NCBI RefSeq assembly: GCF_000948975.2
Contig: NZ_CP059735.1
Location: 3,472,001 to 3,536,000 of the forward strand
Reading direction: 5' to 3'
Source of the DNA: Thalassomonas actiniarum
GTDB taxonomy: Bacteria > Pseudomonadota > Gammaproteobacteria > Enterobacterales > Alteromonadaceae
Length of the DNA stretch: 64,000 bases
Positions 34,532 through 43,053 of the stretch are shown here, one piece after another (within the stretch, counting starts at the first letter, position 1; each line of letters begins with the position of its first letter). Both the position numbers and the translations under genes were made by a program. The notes beneath the pieces are model-generated. The model was not told the DNA's origin. It ran no database searches and worked only from the letters and a program-made list of their open reading frames with translations.

Positions 34532-37500
34532 CTAGTGAACACTTTCTTCTATTTGTAATCGCTCATTTTTCAACATCAATGGACCATATTGTACCTGCTG
34601 CTCTACCAGTTTTTTGACTCGCTCCATAGCAGACGCTGTAACACGTTTGAAACCTAACAATGATAAAGCACCTGCAATAGCGTCTTTTTCATTAACTGTG
34701 TAAGCATCACGCACTGTAAGTAATACAGCGTTAACTAATTCAACATCACAAATATTGTCAAGCTTACGGTAATTATCAGGTAAGAACTCCCAACTTCGTA
34801 GAGAAACTGATTGGTTATCAACAGCAAAAAGTGCCCCCTTACGGGCGACAATATTCTGGGCAGCTTTAGCTTCAGCAATGGCATTATCGACTTGCCGCTT
34901 CACTCTTGAGCCTGCACGAGCAAGCCCCGCAGCACTGGCGAGACGGGCGGTCAATAAAGATGGAATGATGGGGCTTTCACCATTAACAAGTATACGCACA
35001 GCATTAGTAAGAACATCTGTTGGAATAGCCCCAAAGTCATCGACCTTAGGCAAACCCAGTTCAGAATCACCTACCATTTTATATCCCGGTACATAGACAC
35101 CATCGCTTTCAGGATCAAAATCTTCCCGTTCAATGATAGAACCTACAGGTGTCTGTTTAGCTGGGTCGATAGCCACCACAATATTACCAGTTGATTGTTC
35201 CATTTTTATTTGTTCATCAAGTAATGCTTGGTTTGTCATTGCTTGTTCGATAGCTTCTTGAATTCGCTCAATCTCAGACTTCGCATTACGATACCAATCG
35301 GTACTCCATACGCGATGTTGACGCCAACCCAAACCATGCAATACAGAAGACCTCAAGCGCTCACGATCACGAACGGAAGCTGCCTTTTGGTAACTAGCTC
35401 CGTCACTTTCTATAGCTAAAATATATTGCTCTTCATTCTCTGGGTTTTTTATTGCTAAGTCTAGATGAAACCCCTGCCGTCCCACCCGTTGCTCAACAGG
35501 ATAGCCTAGGGTTTTCACTGCTTTATAAAGTTGTTGTTCAAACGTCCCCGCTTCTTCTTCATCTTTACCACTTTCCAGTTCGAAGCTGCCAGTTTCTGCA
35601 TAACGTAAAAAAACTTGCAGCGCTTTAATGCCATAGGGTGAATTATCATGCACCCTTAATTCATCAGCAGTGAAGTTAGCAAAAACGTCCATCGCTAGTC
35701 GCGCACGGGAAATCAATACATTCAAGCGACGCTCCCCACCCACCTTATTAATCAAACCAAAATTTTGATTGATTTTACCATCGGCCTTACGGCCATAGCA
35801 GATACTGATAAAGATAACATCCCGTTCATCACCCTGTACGTTCTCAAGATTTTTAATGAAAAATTCGTCCCCTCCCTCATGATGCTGAAAGAAACCATCA
35901 AAATCAGGATTTTCACGACGAAGCCGTTCTACTTCCAGCATAATCAACTCACGCTGAACAATACCAAAGGCAACAACCCCTAATGACAATTGTGGTGTTT
36001 GTTTAGCATGGCGCATAACCGCTTCGGCAATGGCTTTTGCCTCCCCCCAATTGGAGGATGTACCTCCTTCTCCATATACCGTATCGGGCAAATGGTTAAA
36101 CGTTAAGCCCTTAGCCTCTTTTTGAGCGCCAGAACTTGGGAAAGCTAGCAAGCGATCATCATAAAACTGATTGTTAGAAACGGCAATTAATGAGTCGTTA
36201 CGTGAGCGATAGTGCCAGCGCAGCATAACTTGAGGCACACCTTTAGCTTCCATCATAGAGAGAATACTTTCCATCTCTGCTGTGGCACTGTCTTCAACAT
36301 CATCATCCGTTAGCTGCACTGACTTGCCAAACAGATCACTCGGGGGCATCTGTTTACTATCACCTACAACAATAACTTGCTTACCTCGCATAAGAGCACC
36401 TAGTGAATCAGGTGCAGTGATCTGGCTAGCCTCATCAAAAATCACCAAATCAAAATCAACGGTTCCTTGTTCTAGATACGTTGAAATAGACATAGGACTC
36501 ATCATAAAGATGGGTTTGATTTGCTGTACCGCATTACCTGCTTTGGTCAGCAACTGGCGAATAGGCAAATGACGATTTTTTTTACCTAACTCACGCATCA
36601 AAACTTCCATTTCACCTTTGGCGTGACGCTTAGGTAAAGATCGATAGATGTAGTCAGCAAGACGCTCTTGAGCGTAACCTAAGCAGTCGGCATCAAGTTG
36701 GCGAAAATCACTAAGAAATTTTTCATGGCCAAGACGGTCAAAACGTTTGATAACCTCGTTGCTGTCGTAAGCGATGGTTACTAATCCCTGATAATAACTC
36801 AATTTTAGTAGGATCAAGAGTAGCTCATTATCTTTTCGCCAATTTCTACTGTAATCTGCCAGTAGGGTTAGATTGTTTTTCCTCAATGTCTCAATCAATT
36901 GGTTATAGCGCACATATTGATAGAGGCCATCAATGTTTTGCCACCGAGATAAAATATCTAAGAGCCTATCAAAAAGGCAGGCCGATAGATTATTCAATGG
37001 ATCACCTTCAGAGATTTTTACAGTTGATATTAATTGCTCTAATTGTTCCTCCAACTTGATAAACAATGTTTGGCTTGCGTCAAATAACTGTTTGTGTTGA
37101 ACCAGATCAGAGTTGTCGGATAAGAACTGCACGAATCCTTTTGGAACATTACCTTTATCAATTTGTTCGTAAAGGTCTATGATCCACTCTGACAAGGTGC
37201 CCAATACACTCCAGTCGGATTTCCTTCCTTGCCACTGAGTACCAAAAAGTTTAGACAATAGCTGCTCATGCTCCTGAAAACATTTTTGCTGCTTTTGGTA
37301 ATCAAGCACATCATCAACCCAAAGCAGCCAGTCATTAGGGTTATCTGCTAATGGCTCTTTGCACAATCCAGCCAAACTGTTTTTAGCACGGCGATAGGCA
37401 GCTGAAAATATTCTCCACCACTTGTCTGTACGGCCAATCAACCCTTGTCGAATTGGCAGCAATTCCGCATCAAAAGCCTGTTCGACAAACCGAGATTTAT

Positions 37501-39343
37501 AAGAATGATACAGTTGCGACATTTTGCGACCAGCAGCAAGCCCTTCACGTATAGCCTCTCGATGTATTTGCCAATCATCAGTGTTAATATTAATGCCACT
37601 AAGTTTAGGAGCCTCTATAGCTCGAGCAGCTGTTAGATGTATAACCTTTAACTCGTCTATTGTCGTAGGTAGAGGTAATCCCATGTTACTAGATAACGTA
37701 TGGGCATGTTGAATAAGCTGTTCCAAATCTGTATGGCAAATGACAGAAGTCTCGGAAATATATTTTTGATCGACTGGGGATGTATCACAGCGCTCTGTCA
37801 TGCAAAATGGATTATCCTCAGGAATCCCCATATGATTAAGATGATCAATCAAACTCTGGACAAGCTGTGTTGCAGTGGTGAATTGCTGAACATTCCAGTC
37901 CTTCATTATTGCGAAAGGCAGCTCAGGGAGCTCGGTATTGCCTCTTTGTGCCTCTATCTCCTGCAAAAAACCTAAAGCATCGACATAGTTGATTTGACTG
38001 TTCAAAATAGGCTTTTCAATGGCAACGACATAAGCATTTAGATTCTCTTTATTTTCTATCAACTGCTGATAGAGTAAAGTCCGATCAGGAATGCTAGGCT
38101 TTCCTTGATCCATTGCCTGCGCCAACGAAGCTAACACAGCCTTCTTGGTGCTTTTATGGCTATGAAGTTCGAGTACGGCATGACCTAAATGGCATTCATC
38201 CAGACGCCTTTTTACAACTTCTAAAGCTGCCATTTTTTGAGCAACAAACAAGATTTTTTTACCGCGTCCCAATGATTCTGCAATGATATTAGTGATTGTT
38301 TGTGACTTGCCTGTGCCTGGCGGCCCCTGAATAATAAGATCCGCACCATTTTGCGCAGCAATAATAGACTCTAGTTGACTAGAGTCGGCATCTTTAACTA
38401 ATGTAAGTGTTTCTGGGGACTGGAGTGTCTTGTGATTAGCCGCTTGCTTTACGATAGCTTCACTTTCATCAAATCCACTTTTCAGCAATCGATTTAACAA
38501 AGGGTTCTGCGAAGGGGCTTTTCCTTCGGGCCAACTCGACGGCTCAAGATCCATATACATTTGGAACTTACCAAAAGAGAATAAGCTCAGTGAGACTTTG
38601 TCTTCCATCACCTGCCAACGAGGCTGCTTGGCTATGGATTCCTTAACGGATTGAAAATAACTGACTGGATCGAATTCTTCATCGAATAATGGCAACTTCA
38701 AGTTGTATTCGCCACTTAGTTTAGCCGCTAAGGTGAGATTGGGACCAATATCTTCACCTGTATATTTTAACTTAAATCCTTCCCTTGCAGATGTCCGAAA
38801 TAACTCAACAGGAAGTAGCACCAATGGTGCATACCGAGCAGTTTTCGACCGTTCATCTTCGTACCATTTAAGGAACCCCAGAGCTAAATACAGTACTTCA
38901 ATCCCTTGCTCTTGAAGTAAGTTGTGCGCTTCAGTTTCGATGCGCAATAGTGATTTATCCAGTTTTTCTGGAATTAGACCTGTTTGCAGATGTTTGTCAG
39001 AAAACCTTGCGTCACCTTTCTTTTCTGCGAGGTGAACATCTAGCGGAGGAAGTGTTACCTGTTCTTGCTGCTCAAAAGTGAAACTACGATCCTGCTCATC
39101 TACTTCTTTTTGTTTTTGATAAACCTTGGGGATAGGCAAGAAGCTCATCTTAGCTTCTTGTTTCACAAGTAGTTTAAATATATGACCTGATTTTTCATCA
39201 ACAATATCCAACACTTTTTGACTCGTGCTTCGACAGTTTAGTTGCGGATTGCCTCGAAGTCCCATATCTAAAAGCTCTAAACGGCTTCGCTCTAACTGCT
39301 GCTCAATACCTTCATTATTAGTTTTATTCTGGGAAGAGCTCAT
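34532..39343 (-). CDS. hhe: Hhe-like DUF4011-helicase-Vsr-DUF3320 defence protein
   Basis: A 1,603-residue fusion. An N-terminal DUF4011-type region (RSRLELLDMGLRGNPQLNCR; LSLFSFGKFQMYMDL) leads into an SF1 helicase: Walker A QGPPGTGKSQT near residues 339-348, Walker B region LVIFDEASQITAPDSLGALM near 965, VVGDSKQMPPS, and late helicase motifs LENVQGDERDVIFIS and NVLISRARL. A Vsr/MTES_1575-type endonuclease follows at about 1265-1350 (FHLDLAI, AIESDG, RLRSSVLHGLGW, HRVWSTDWY), then a DUF3320-like C-terminus (FKRVTASAMERVKKLVEQQV). This domain order was reported as the antiphage system Hhe by Gao and colleagues (2020). The gene is more AT-rich than flanking genes, consistent with transfer. Antiphage function here is inferred from architecture. 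Confidence 0.85.
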   Translation of the reverse strand: MSSSQNKTNNEGIEQQLERSRLELLDMGLRGNPQLNCRSTSQKVLDIVDEKSGHIFKLLVKQEAKMSFLPIPKVYQKQKEVDEQDRSFTFEQQEQVTLPPLDVHLAEKKGDARFSDKHLQTGLIPEKLDKSLLRIETEAHNLLQEQGIEVLYLALGFLKWYEDERSKTARYAPLVLLPVELFRTSAREGFKLKYTGEDIGPNLTLAAKLSGEYNLKLPLFDEEFDPVSYFQSVKESIAKQPRWQVMEDKVSLSLFSFGKFQMYMDLEPSSWPEGKAPSQNPLLNRLLKSGFDESEAIVKQAANHKTLQSPETLTLVKDADSSQLESIIAAQNGADLIIQGPPGTGKSQTITNIIAESLGRGKKILFVAQKMAALEVVKRRLDECHLGHAVLELHSHKSTKKAVLASLAQAMDQGKPSIPDRTLLYQQLIENKENLNAYVVAIEKPILNSQINYVDALGFLQEIEAQRGNTELPELPFAIMKDWNVQQFTTATQLVQSLIDHLNHMGIPEDNPFCMTERCDTSPVDQKYISETSVICHTDLEQLIQHAHTLSSNMGLPLPTTIDELKVIHLTAARAIEAPKLSGININTDDWQIHREAIREGLAAGRKMSQLYHSYKSRFVEQAFDAELLPIRQGLIGRTDKWWRIFSAAYRRAKNSLAGLCKEPLADNPNDWLLWVDDVLDYQKQQKCFQEHEQLLSKLFGTQWQGRKSDWSVLGTLSEWIIDLYEQIDKGNVPKGFVQFLSDNSDLVQHKQLFDASQTLFIKLEEQLEQLISTVKISEGDPLNNLSACLFDRLLDILSRWQNIDGLYQYVRYNQLIETLRKNNLTLLADYSRNWRKDNELLLILLKLSYYQGLVTIAYDSNEVIKRFDRLGHEKFLSDFRQLDADCLGYAQERLADYIYRSLPKRHAKGEMEVLMRELGKKNRHLPIRQLLTKAGNAVQQIKPIFMMSPMSISTYLEQGTVDFDLVIFDEASQITAPDSLGALMRGKQVIVVGDSKQMPPSDLFGKSVQLTDDDVEDSATAEMESILSMMEAKGVPQVMLRWHYRSRNDSLIAVSNNQFYDDRLLAFPSSGAQKEAKGLTFNHLPDTVYGEGGTSSNWGEAKAIAEAVMRHAKQTPQLSLGVVAFGIVQRELIMLEVERLRRENPDFDGFFQHHEGGDEFFIKNLENVQGDERDVIFISICYGRKADGKINQNFGLINKVGGERRLNVLISRARLAMDVFANFTADELRVHDNSPYGIKALQVFLRYAETGSFELESGKDEEEAGTFEQQLYKAVKTLGYPVEQRVGRQGFHLDLAIKNPENEEQYILAIESDGASYQKAASVRDRERLRSSVLHGLGWRQHRVWSTDWYRNAKSEIERIQEAIEQAMTNQALLDEQIKMEQSTGNIVVAIDPAKQTPVGSIIEREDFDPESDGVYVPGYKMVGDSELGLPKVDDFGAIPTDVLTNAVRILVNGESPIIPSLLTARLASAAGLARAGSRVKRQVDNAIAEAKAAQNIVARKGALFAVDNQSVSLRSWEFLPDNYRKLDNICDVELVNAVLLTVRDAYTVNEKDAIAGALSLLGFKRVTASAMERVKKLVEQQVQYGPLMLKNERLQIEESVH

Positions 39344-39662
39344 TATAGAAATCCTTGTCTAATGTTAATTATGAAATTTTAAACTTTCATCTTGGGCTAC
39401 AACTATCGTGAACAACTGTTATGGAAGACAGAATGTCCCCAAAAGCCACTTTAGACTGATTACCACTATTGAAACAGCCCAATAAACTTATCTTAAAGTG
39501 TCCTCTTACAATTCTGAGAAGATGTTTTATTTCGAGAGAATACGACTGCAAGACCCAATAAATTACCAATCTACCTCATGGTAAACGATAAAAGTATGGA
39601 AAAATATGATTTTTATCAACACTTTTCAGTTTTACTGATAAAGTTGAAAAGTGTTGACTAAA
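39344..39662. other. Intergenic region upstream of hhe
   Basis: About 320 AT-rich bases between the hhe start and the end of the histidine kinase. It should hold the hhe promoter (none assigned with confidence) and contains one long perfect inverted repeat at 39616-39657. No gene seen. Confidence 0.5.
39616..39657. terminator. 13-bp perfect stem-loop after the histidine kinase gene
   Basis: TCAACACTTTTCA and TGAAAAGTGTTGA form a perfect 13-bp stem with a 16-base loop, five bases beyond the histidine kinase stop on the - strand. The following - strand sequence is TAAAAATC, not a clean T-run, so it may be a weak terminator or a stabilising 3' end rather than a standard terminator. Confidence 0.55.
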
Positions 39663-40985
39663 TTAGCCAAACGAAACTGAAATCGTCGTCCCCTTGCCGC
39701 TAGCAACATTTAATAACCAGCCCTGGTGCTCACACAAACGCTTAACAATAGACAAGCCAAAACCATAACCGGTACTTTGACTGCCTTTAACCCTGGGCTC
39801 TAACACATGTTCCGAAATCCCCTGCTCTATGCCGGGCCCGGTATCTTTTATTGTTAAAAGACCGTCAATAACGCTGACGCTAACTTCCCCGGAATCGGTA
39901 TATTGAAAGGCATTACTGAGCAAGTTATCCAGCAACACCTTTAACATACCCTGCTGTGCAAAAACCTGGGTGTTGCAGCTGTCATCAAGGTGTACGTCAA
40001 CCGGTTTACCCTCAAGCAGATGGCTGTGATCTATAATCGATTGTTCAACCATAGGCAGTAATGCCAGCGACTCTTTTTCTACCGCCGTTTGTTCTTCCCG
40101 TGCCAGTGCCAGCAAAGTGGTTACCGTTTGCTCCATTTGCATGCTGGCATCGCCAATGCGGTTAAAAATATTGTTAATCCCTTCTGCCGATGCGCTATTT
40201 CCCTCATTATTGCCCGTATGGCCCACTTGGTAGACTTCAAGGGCATTTTTGATAATGGCCACCGGCGTTCTCAATTCATGGCTGACATCACGGGTAAAGC
40301 ACTTCTCCCGCTCCAATGCCTGGTTGATGCGCCCCATGGTATGTTCCAGGGTACGGGCTAAAATGCCTATTTCATTGTTTGGAAACTGATGGGCGAAGGT
40401 CTCGGGAATGTTTTCAGGGGCAACGCCGTCAACCAAGTCTGCCAGTTGTTTTAACGGCTTTGCCGTTTTTCGTCCTAACATCCAGGCTATCATGAAAGCA
40501 ACGAACACCAGACAAACGCCGCAGATCATCAGCAACATTAAAACCCCGTCGCGACTGGGGCGTACCAGCAACATTTCGCTCACTTCGGCTACAAGATAAA
40601 CATTTTGCTGTCCGGGTAAACCCAGCAGGTGATAATGACGCCCTTGAGTGCCGTAGAACTCTTTTCGATGAGGTTCATCAATAAATTGCTGCCTCATATC
40701 ATCAGGCAATGTTTCTTTCGAAAAATAGAGGCTCATATTGGCATTTCTCGGCGTCGGCCATTGCTGCGTTATTTGATACTCTCCGGTTAAATAGTTAGCT
40801 TCTTTCCACACTTCCCGTTCAATAAAACCGTCTTCTAAGTTGTATAACAGCAAAAAGCAAAACATGCCGTAAATGGCCGAGAGCACCAGAGTAAAAATAC
40901 AAAACTGGGCAACAATACGCCTGCCTATGCTATGAAACTTTACCGCCTTAATGTCAGGAATAGTGTTACTACTTTTAGCTTCCAT
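39663..40985 (-). CDS. Sensor histidine kinase
   Basis: A 440-residue membrane histidine kinase. Two transmembrane helices (about residues 27-50 and 145-170) flank a ~95-residue periplasmic sensor. HAMP follows (KPLKQLADLVDGV), then HisKA with the phosphorylated His in FTRDVSHELRTP (His236), and HATPase with LLDNLLSNAFQYTD (N box), IKDTGPGI (G1) and GYGFGLSIVKRL (G2). It overlaps its response regulator by 11 bases, so the two are translated as a pair. Through the regulator it probably controls the adjacent ABC transporter and DJ-1 gene. The signal is unknown; MacAB/LolCDE-type neighbours suggest envelope or antimicrobial peptide stress. Confidence 0.93.
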   Translation of the reverse strand: MEAKSSNTIPDIKAVKFHSIGRRIVAQFCIFTLVLSAIYGMFCFLLLYNLEDGFIEREVWKEANYLTGEYQITQQWPTPRNANMSLYFSKETLPDDMRQQFIDEPHRKEFYGTQGRHYHLLGLPGQQNVYLVAEVSEMLLVRPSRDGVLMLLMICGVCLVFVAFMIAWMLGRKTAKPLKQLADLVDGVAPENIPETFAHQFPNNEIGILARTLEHTMGRINQALEREKCFTRDVSHELRTPVAIIKNALEVYQVGHTGNNEGNSASAEGINNIFNRIGDASMQMEQTVTTLLALAREEQTAVEKESLALLPMVEQSIIDHSHLLEGKPVDVHLDDSCNTQVFAQQGMLKVLLDNLLSNAFQYTDSGEVSVSVIDGLLTIKDTGPGIEQGISEHVLEPRVKGSQSTGYGFGLSIVKRLCEHQGWLLNVASGKGTTISVSFG

Positions 40986-41685
40986 TTTTATCTTCTCTTA
41001 CATCCAAAGCAAAACCAACACCGTGTACCGTTTTTAACACGGGGTAATCAAAGGGTTTATCCAACACACAGCGCAATTGATAGATATGGGAGCGCATGGC
41101 ATCTGATTCTGTCGGGGCATCTCCCCATAATTTTTGCGATAACATTGATCGGCTGACCACTTGCGGGTAGGCTTCGGCTAATACCGTTAAAATGCGATAG
41201 CCCATGGCATGTAAATCCAGCACTTCTCCGTTACGCGTTACCCGCTGTCTTTTGCGGTCAAGGCTTATCGGGCCTATGGTCAGGGTATTTTCACTTTGCA
41301 GTAAATGACGGCGGGCCAAGGCCATGCATCTTACTTCGAGTTCTTGTAATGAGAAGGGTTTGGTTAAGTAATCATCTGCGCCTACGGTGAACCCGGAGAC
41401 TTTATCTTCAATGCTATCTCTTGCGGTCAACATTAAAATGGGTAAATGGCGGCTGGATTTCTCCCGCAATTGCCGGCACACCTCAAGGCCGTCCATTACC
41501 GGTAAATTTAAGTCGAGAATGATCAGGTCATAGTGATTTTCCAGGGCAAGTTCCAACCCTTGCTGACCCTGAGCGGCAAAGTCAAAGACATGCCCTTTGG
41601 CTTCCATATAATCTGAAATGTTGCGGGCAATATTAACTTGGTCTTCAACCAATAATACATAAAGTGATGATGTCTGATTTGTCAT
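40975..41685 (-). CDS. OmpR/PhoB-family response regulator
   Basis: A 236-residue response regulator. The receiver domain has acidic residues ED at 14-15, the phospho-acceptor in LIILDLNLPVMDG (Asp58), a conserved LTAR segment and Lys in YLTKPFSLQELEV. The C-terminal OmpR-type winged helix is visible in LDRKRQRVTRNGEVLDLHAM and the recognition region SDAMRSHIYQLR. It is coupled to the histidine kinase. OmpR-type dimers bind direct repeats of 10-11-base period; two identical GTGAAA-N5-GTGAAA sites in this locus fit that habit. It may be cotranscribed with the DJ-1/PfpI gene 81 bases upstream. Confidence 0.94.
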   Translation of the reverse strand: MTNQTSSLYVLLVEDQVNIARNISDYMEAKGHVFDFAAQGQQGLELALENHYDLIILDLNLPVMDGLEVCRQLREKSSRHLPILMLTARDSIEDKVSGFTVGADDYLTKPFSLQELEVRCMALARRHLLQSENTLTIGPISLDRKRQRVTRNGEVLDLHAMGYRILTVLAEAYPQVVSRSMLSQKLWGDAPTESDAMRSHIYQLRCVLDKPFDYPVLKTVHGVGFALDVREDKNGS

Positions 41686-41766
41686 AGCTGTTACCGGGGT
41701 AATCCGGACCTCAATCGTTTAATCAAGGCCCTTTTATTTTGTTTTTTATACGTAAATCGTAAAATC

Positions 41767-42921
41767 TTATAGGGTTTTTAACATGTCTAATGCCGGTTTG
41801 TAATCAGGTTTTGTTGCCAGCAGCTGATTTAAGGTGGTTTTAGCGGCTTTTTCCCGGCCCAGCTTATGTTGTGTTTTTGCGATTTTCATATCCAGCATGG
41901 GGTTGTTGATCGCTTTTTGCGCCACTGTCATCAGGCTAAGGGCATGTTCAAAATCCTGTTCTGCTTCGGCTGTTTTTAGGTAATAAAAACCATACATACC
42001 GACCAGGGGAATGTGATAATCGTCTTGATTATCAGCCAGGTGTTTTATCACAGCTTTACCATTTTCCCTATCAGATACTAAAAACTTGGCCACCTGAGCC
42101 AGAGTTTTATCGTCAATATCCTGCTTTTGTGCAACCGGCGTTAATCCCAGACTTTTAACTAATGCTGTCGCTACCGCTACTGTCGATGTAGGGTTTTGTC
42201 CGGTGATCAGCCTGCCGTCTACCGCCACATGCTTTAACATGATTTCACTGGATTGAAACCGGGCGCCGCGCTCGGCTAGTTTGTCTTCCAGCATAAATTC
42301 AAATTTACTCAGCCACTTTTTACCGAACAGCTTTTCTTCTTTATTGGTAAAGCTGTTGACCTTTTTATTGGCCACCAGGTAACTGCCGTCGCTAAGTTTT
42401 ACGTCAACCAAAGCCGCTGGTCCGTGACATACCGCAGCAACCGTACCTTGCTGTTGATAGATATCGGCAATCAGGGCTTGAAGCGATTCATCTTTTGGCA
42501 AGTCAAACATCGCCCCTTTGCCGCCGACGATAAAAACCGCGTCATAAGCTGTAGCATCAAGTTGTGCGCTTGCCAAGGTGTTGTCCAGTTTGGCCATTAT
42601 CGCCTTATCGGCTAATACTTTGGCATTGTATGGTTTTTTCGGATCGTATTCATCCGCTTCCACCTGACCGCCTTTCGGGCTGGCAACATCAACTGTGATG
42701 CCGTTGGCTTTAAAGACGCCATAGGCTTTGGCAAATTCATCAAATTCATAACCGGGTGTCTTTTCCCCTTGCTCCTGGCCATAACCGCTTACCACCATGA
42801 CGACTTTTTTATTCACCGCCGCGCTAGCCTGGGCCGAGACAACCATAACCAGGGTAAATAACAAGGCCAATAAGGTCATCAAATGTTCTTGTTGATATTT
42901 CATCTTTTTTAAATAATTCAT
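41767..42921 (-). CDS. Exported DJ-1/PfpI-family protein with TPR-like tail
   Basis: A 384-residue protein with a Sec signal peptide (TLLALLFTLVMVVSAQASAA), a DJ-1/PfpI domain at about residues 30-255 and a helical TPR-like tail (LVGMYGFYYLKTAEAEQDFE; LGREKAAKTTLNQLLATKPD). The nucleophile elbow is AAVCHGPAAL, and the GYEFDEFAKAYGVFK region with an acidic residue matches Hsp31/glyoxalase-III-like relatives. These act on methylglyoxal or as chaperones; a periplasmic location would be unusual. ATG 42921 has a perfect AGGAGGAG site; a TTG 36 bases upstream is rejected. A GTGAAA repeat lies 44 bases upstream. It sits between the ABC transporter and the two-component genes. Confidence 0.85.
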   Translation of the reverse strand: MNYLKKMKYQQEHLMTLLALLFTLVMVVSAQASAAVNKKVVMVVSGYGQEQGEKTPGYEFDEFAKAYGVFKANGITVDVASPKGGQVEADEYDPKKPYNAKVLADKAIMAKLDNTLASAQLDATAYDAVFIVGGKGAMFDLPKDESLQALIADIYQQQGTVAAVCHGPAALVDVKLSDGSYLVANKKVNSFTNKEEKLFGKKWLSKFEFMLEDKLAERGARFQSSEIMLKHVAVDGRLITGQNPTSTVAVATALVKSLGLTPVAQKQDIDDKTLAQVAKFLVSDRENGKAVIKHLADNQDDYHIPLVGMYGFYYLKTAEAEQDFEHALSLMTVAQKAINNPMLDMKIAKTQHKLGREKAAKTTLNQLLATKPDYKPALDMLKTL

Positions 42922-42964
42922 GTTCACTCCTCCTAAGAACTGACTACAGCATGACAAACCCGGC

Positions 42965-42981
42965 GTGAAACAAATGTGAAA
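42965..42981 (-). promoter_or_regulatory. Direct repeat GTGAAA-N5-GTGAAA upstream of the DJ-1 gene
   Basis: On the + strand GTGAAACAAATGTGAAA gives two GTGAAA hexamers 11 bases apart, 44 bases before the DJ-1/PfpI start codon (on the coding strand TTTCAC-N5-TTTCAC). The same arrangement occurs upstream of the ABC operon. The 11-base period is typical for OmpR-family regulators, so the neighbouring response regulator is the prime candidate. Confidence 0.65.
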
Positions 42982-43053
42982 TCCTTTTTATTTTCATACC
43001 TTTTCTTCAAAGAAAATTCCCCTAAGATATTTACCACGCCATAGCCGCCAACC

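Noticed and set aside
42922-42957. TTG-started extension of the DJ-1/PfpI gene
   Set aside because: A perfect AGGAGGAG site precedes ATG 42921, and the signal peptide begins there.
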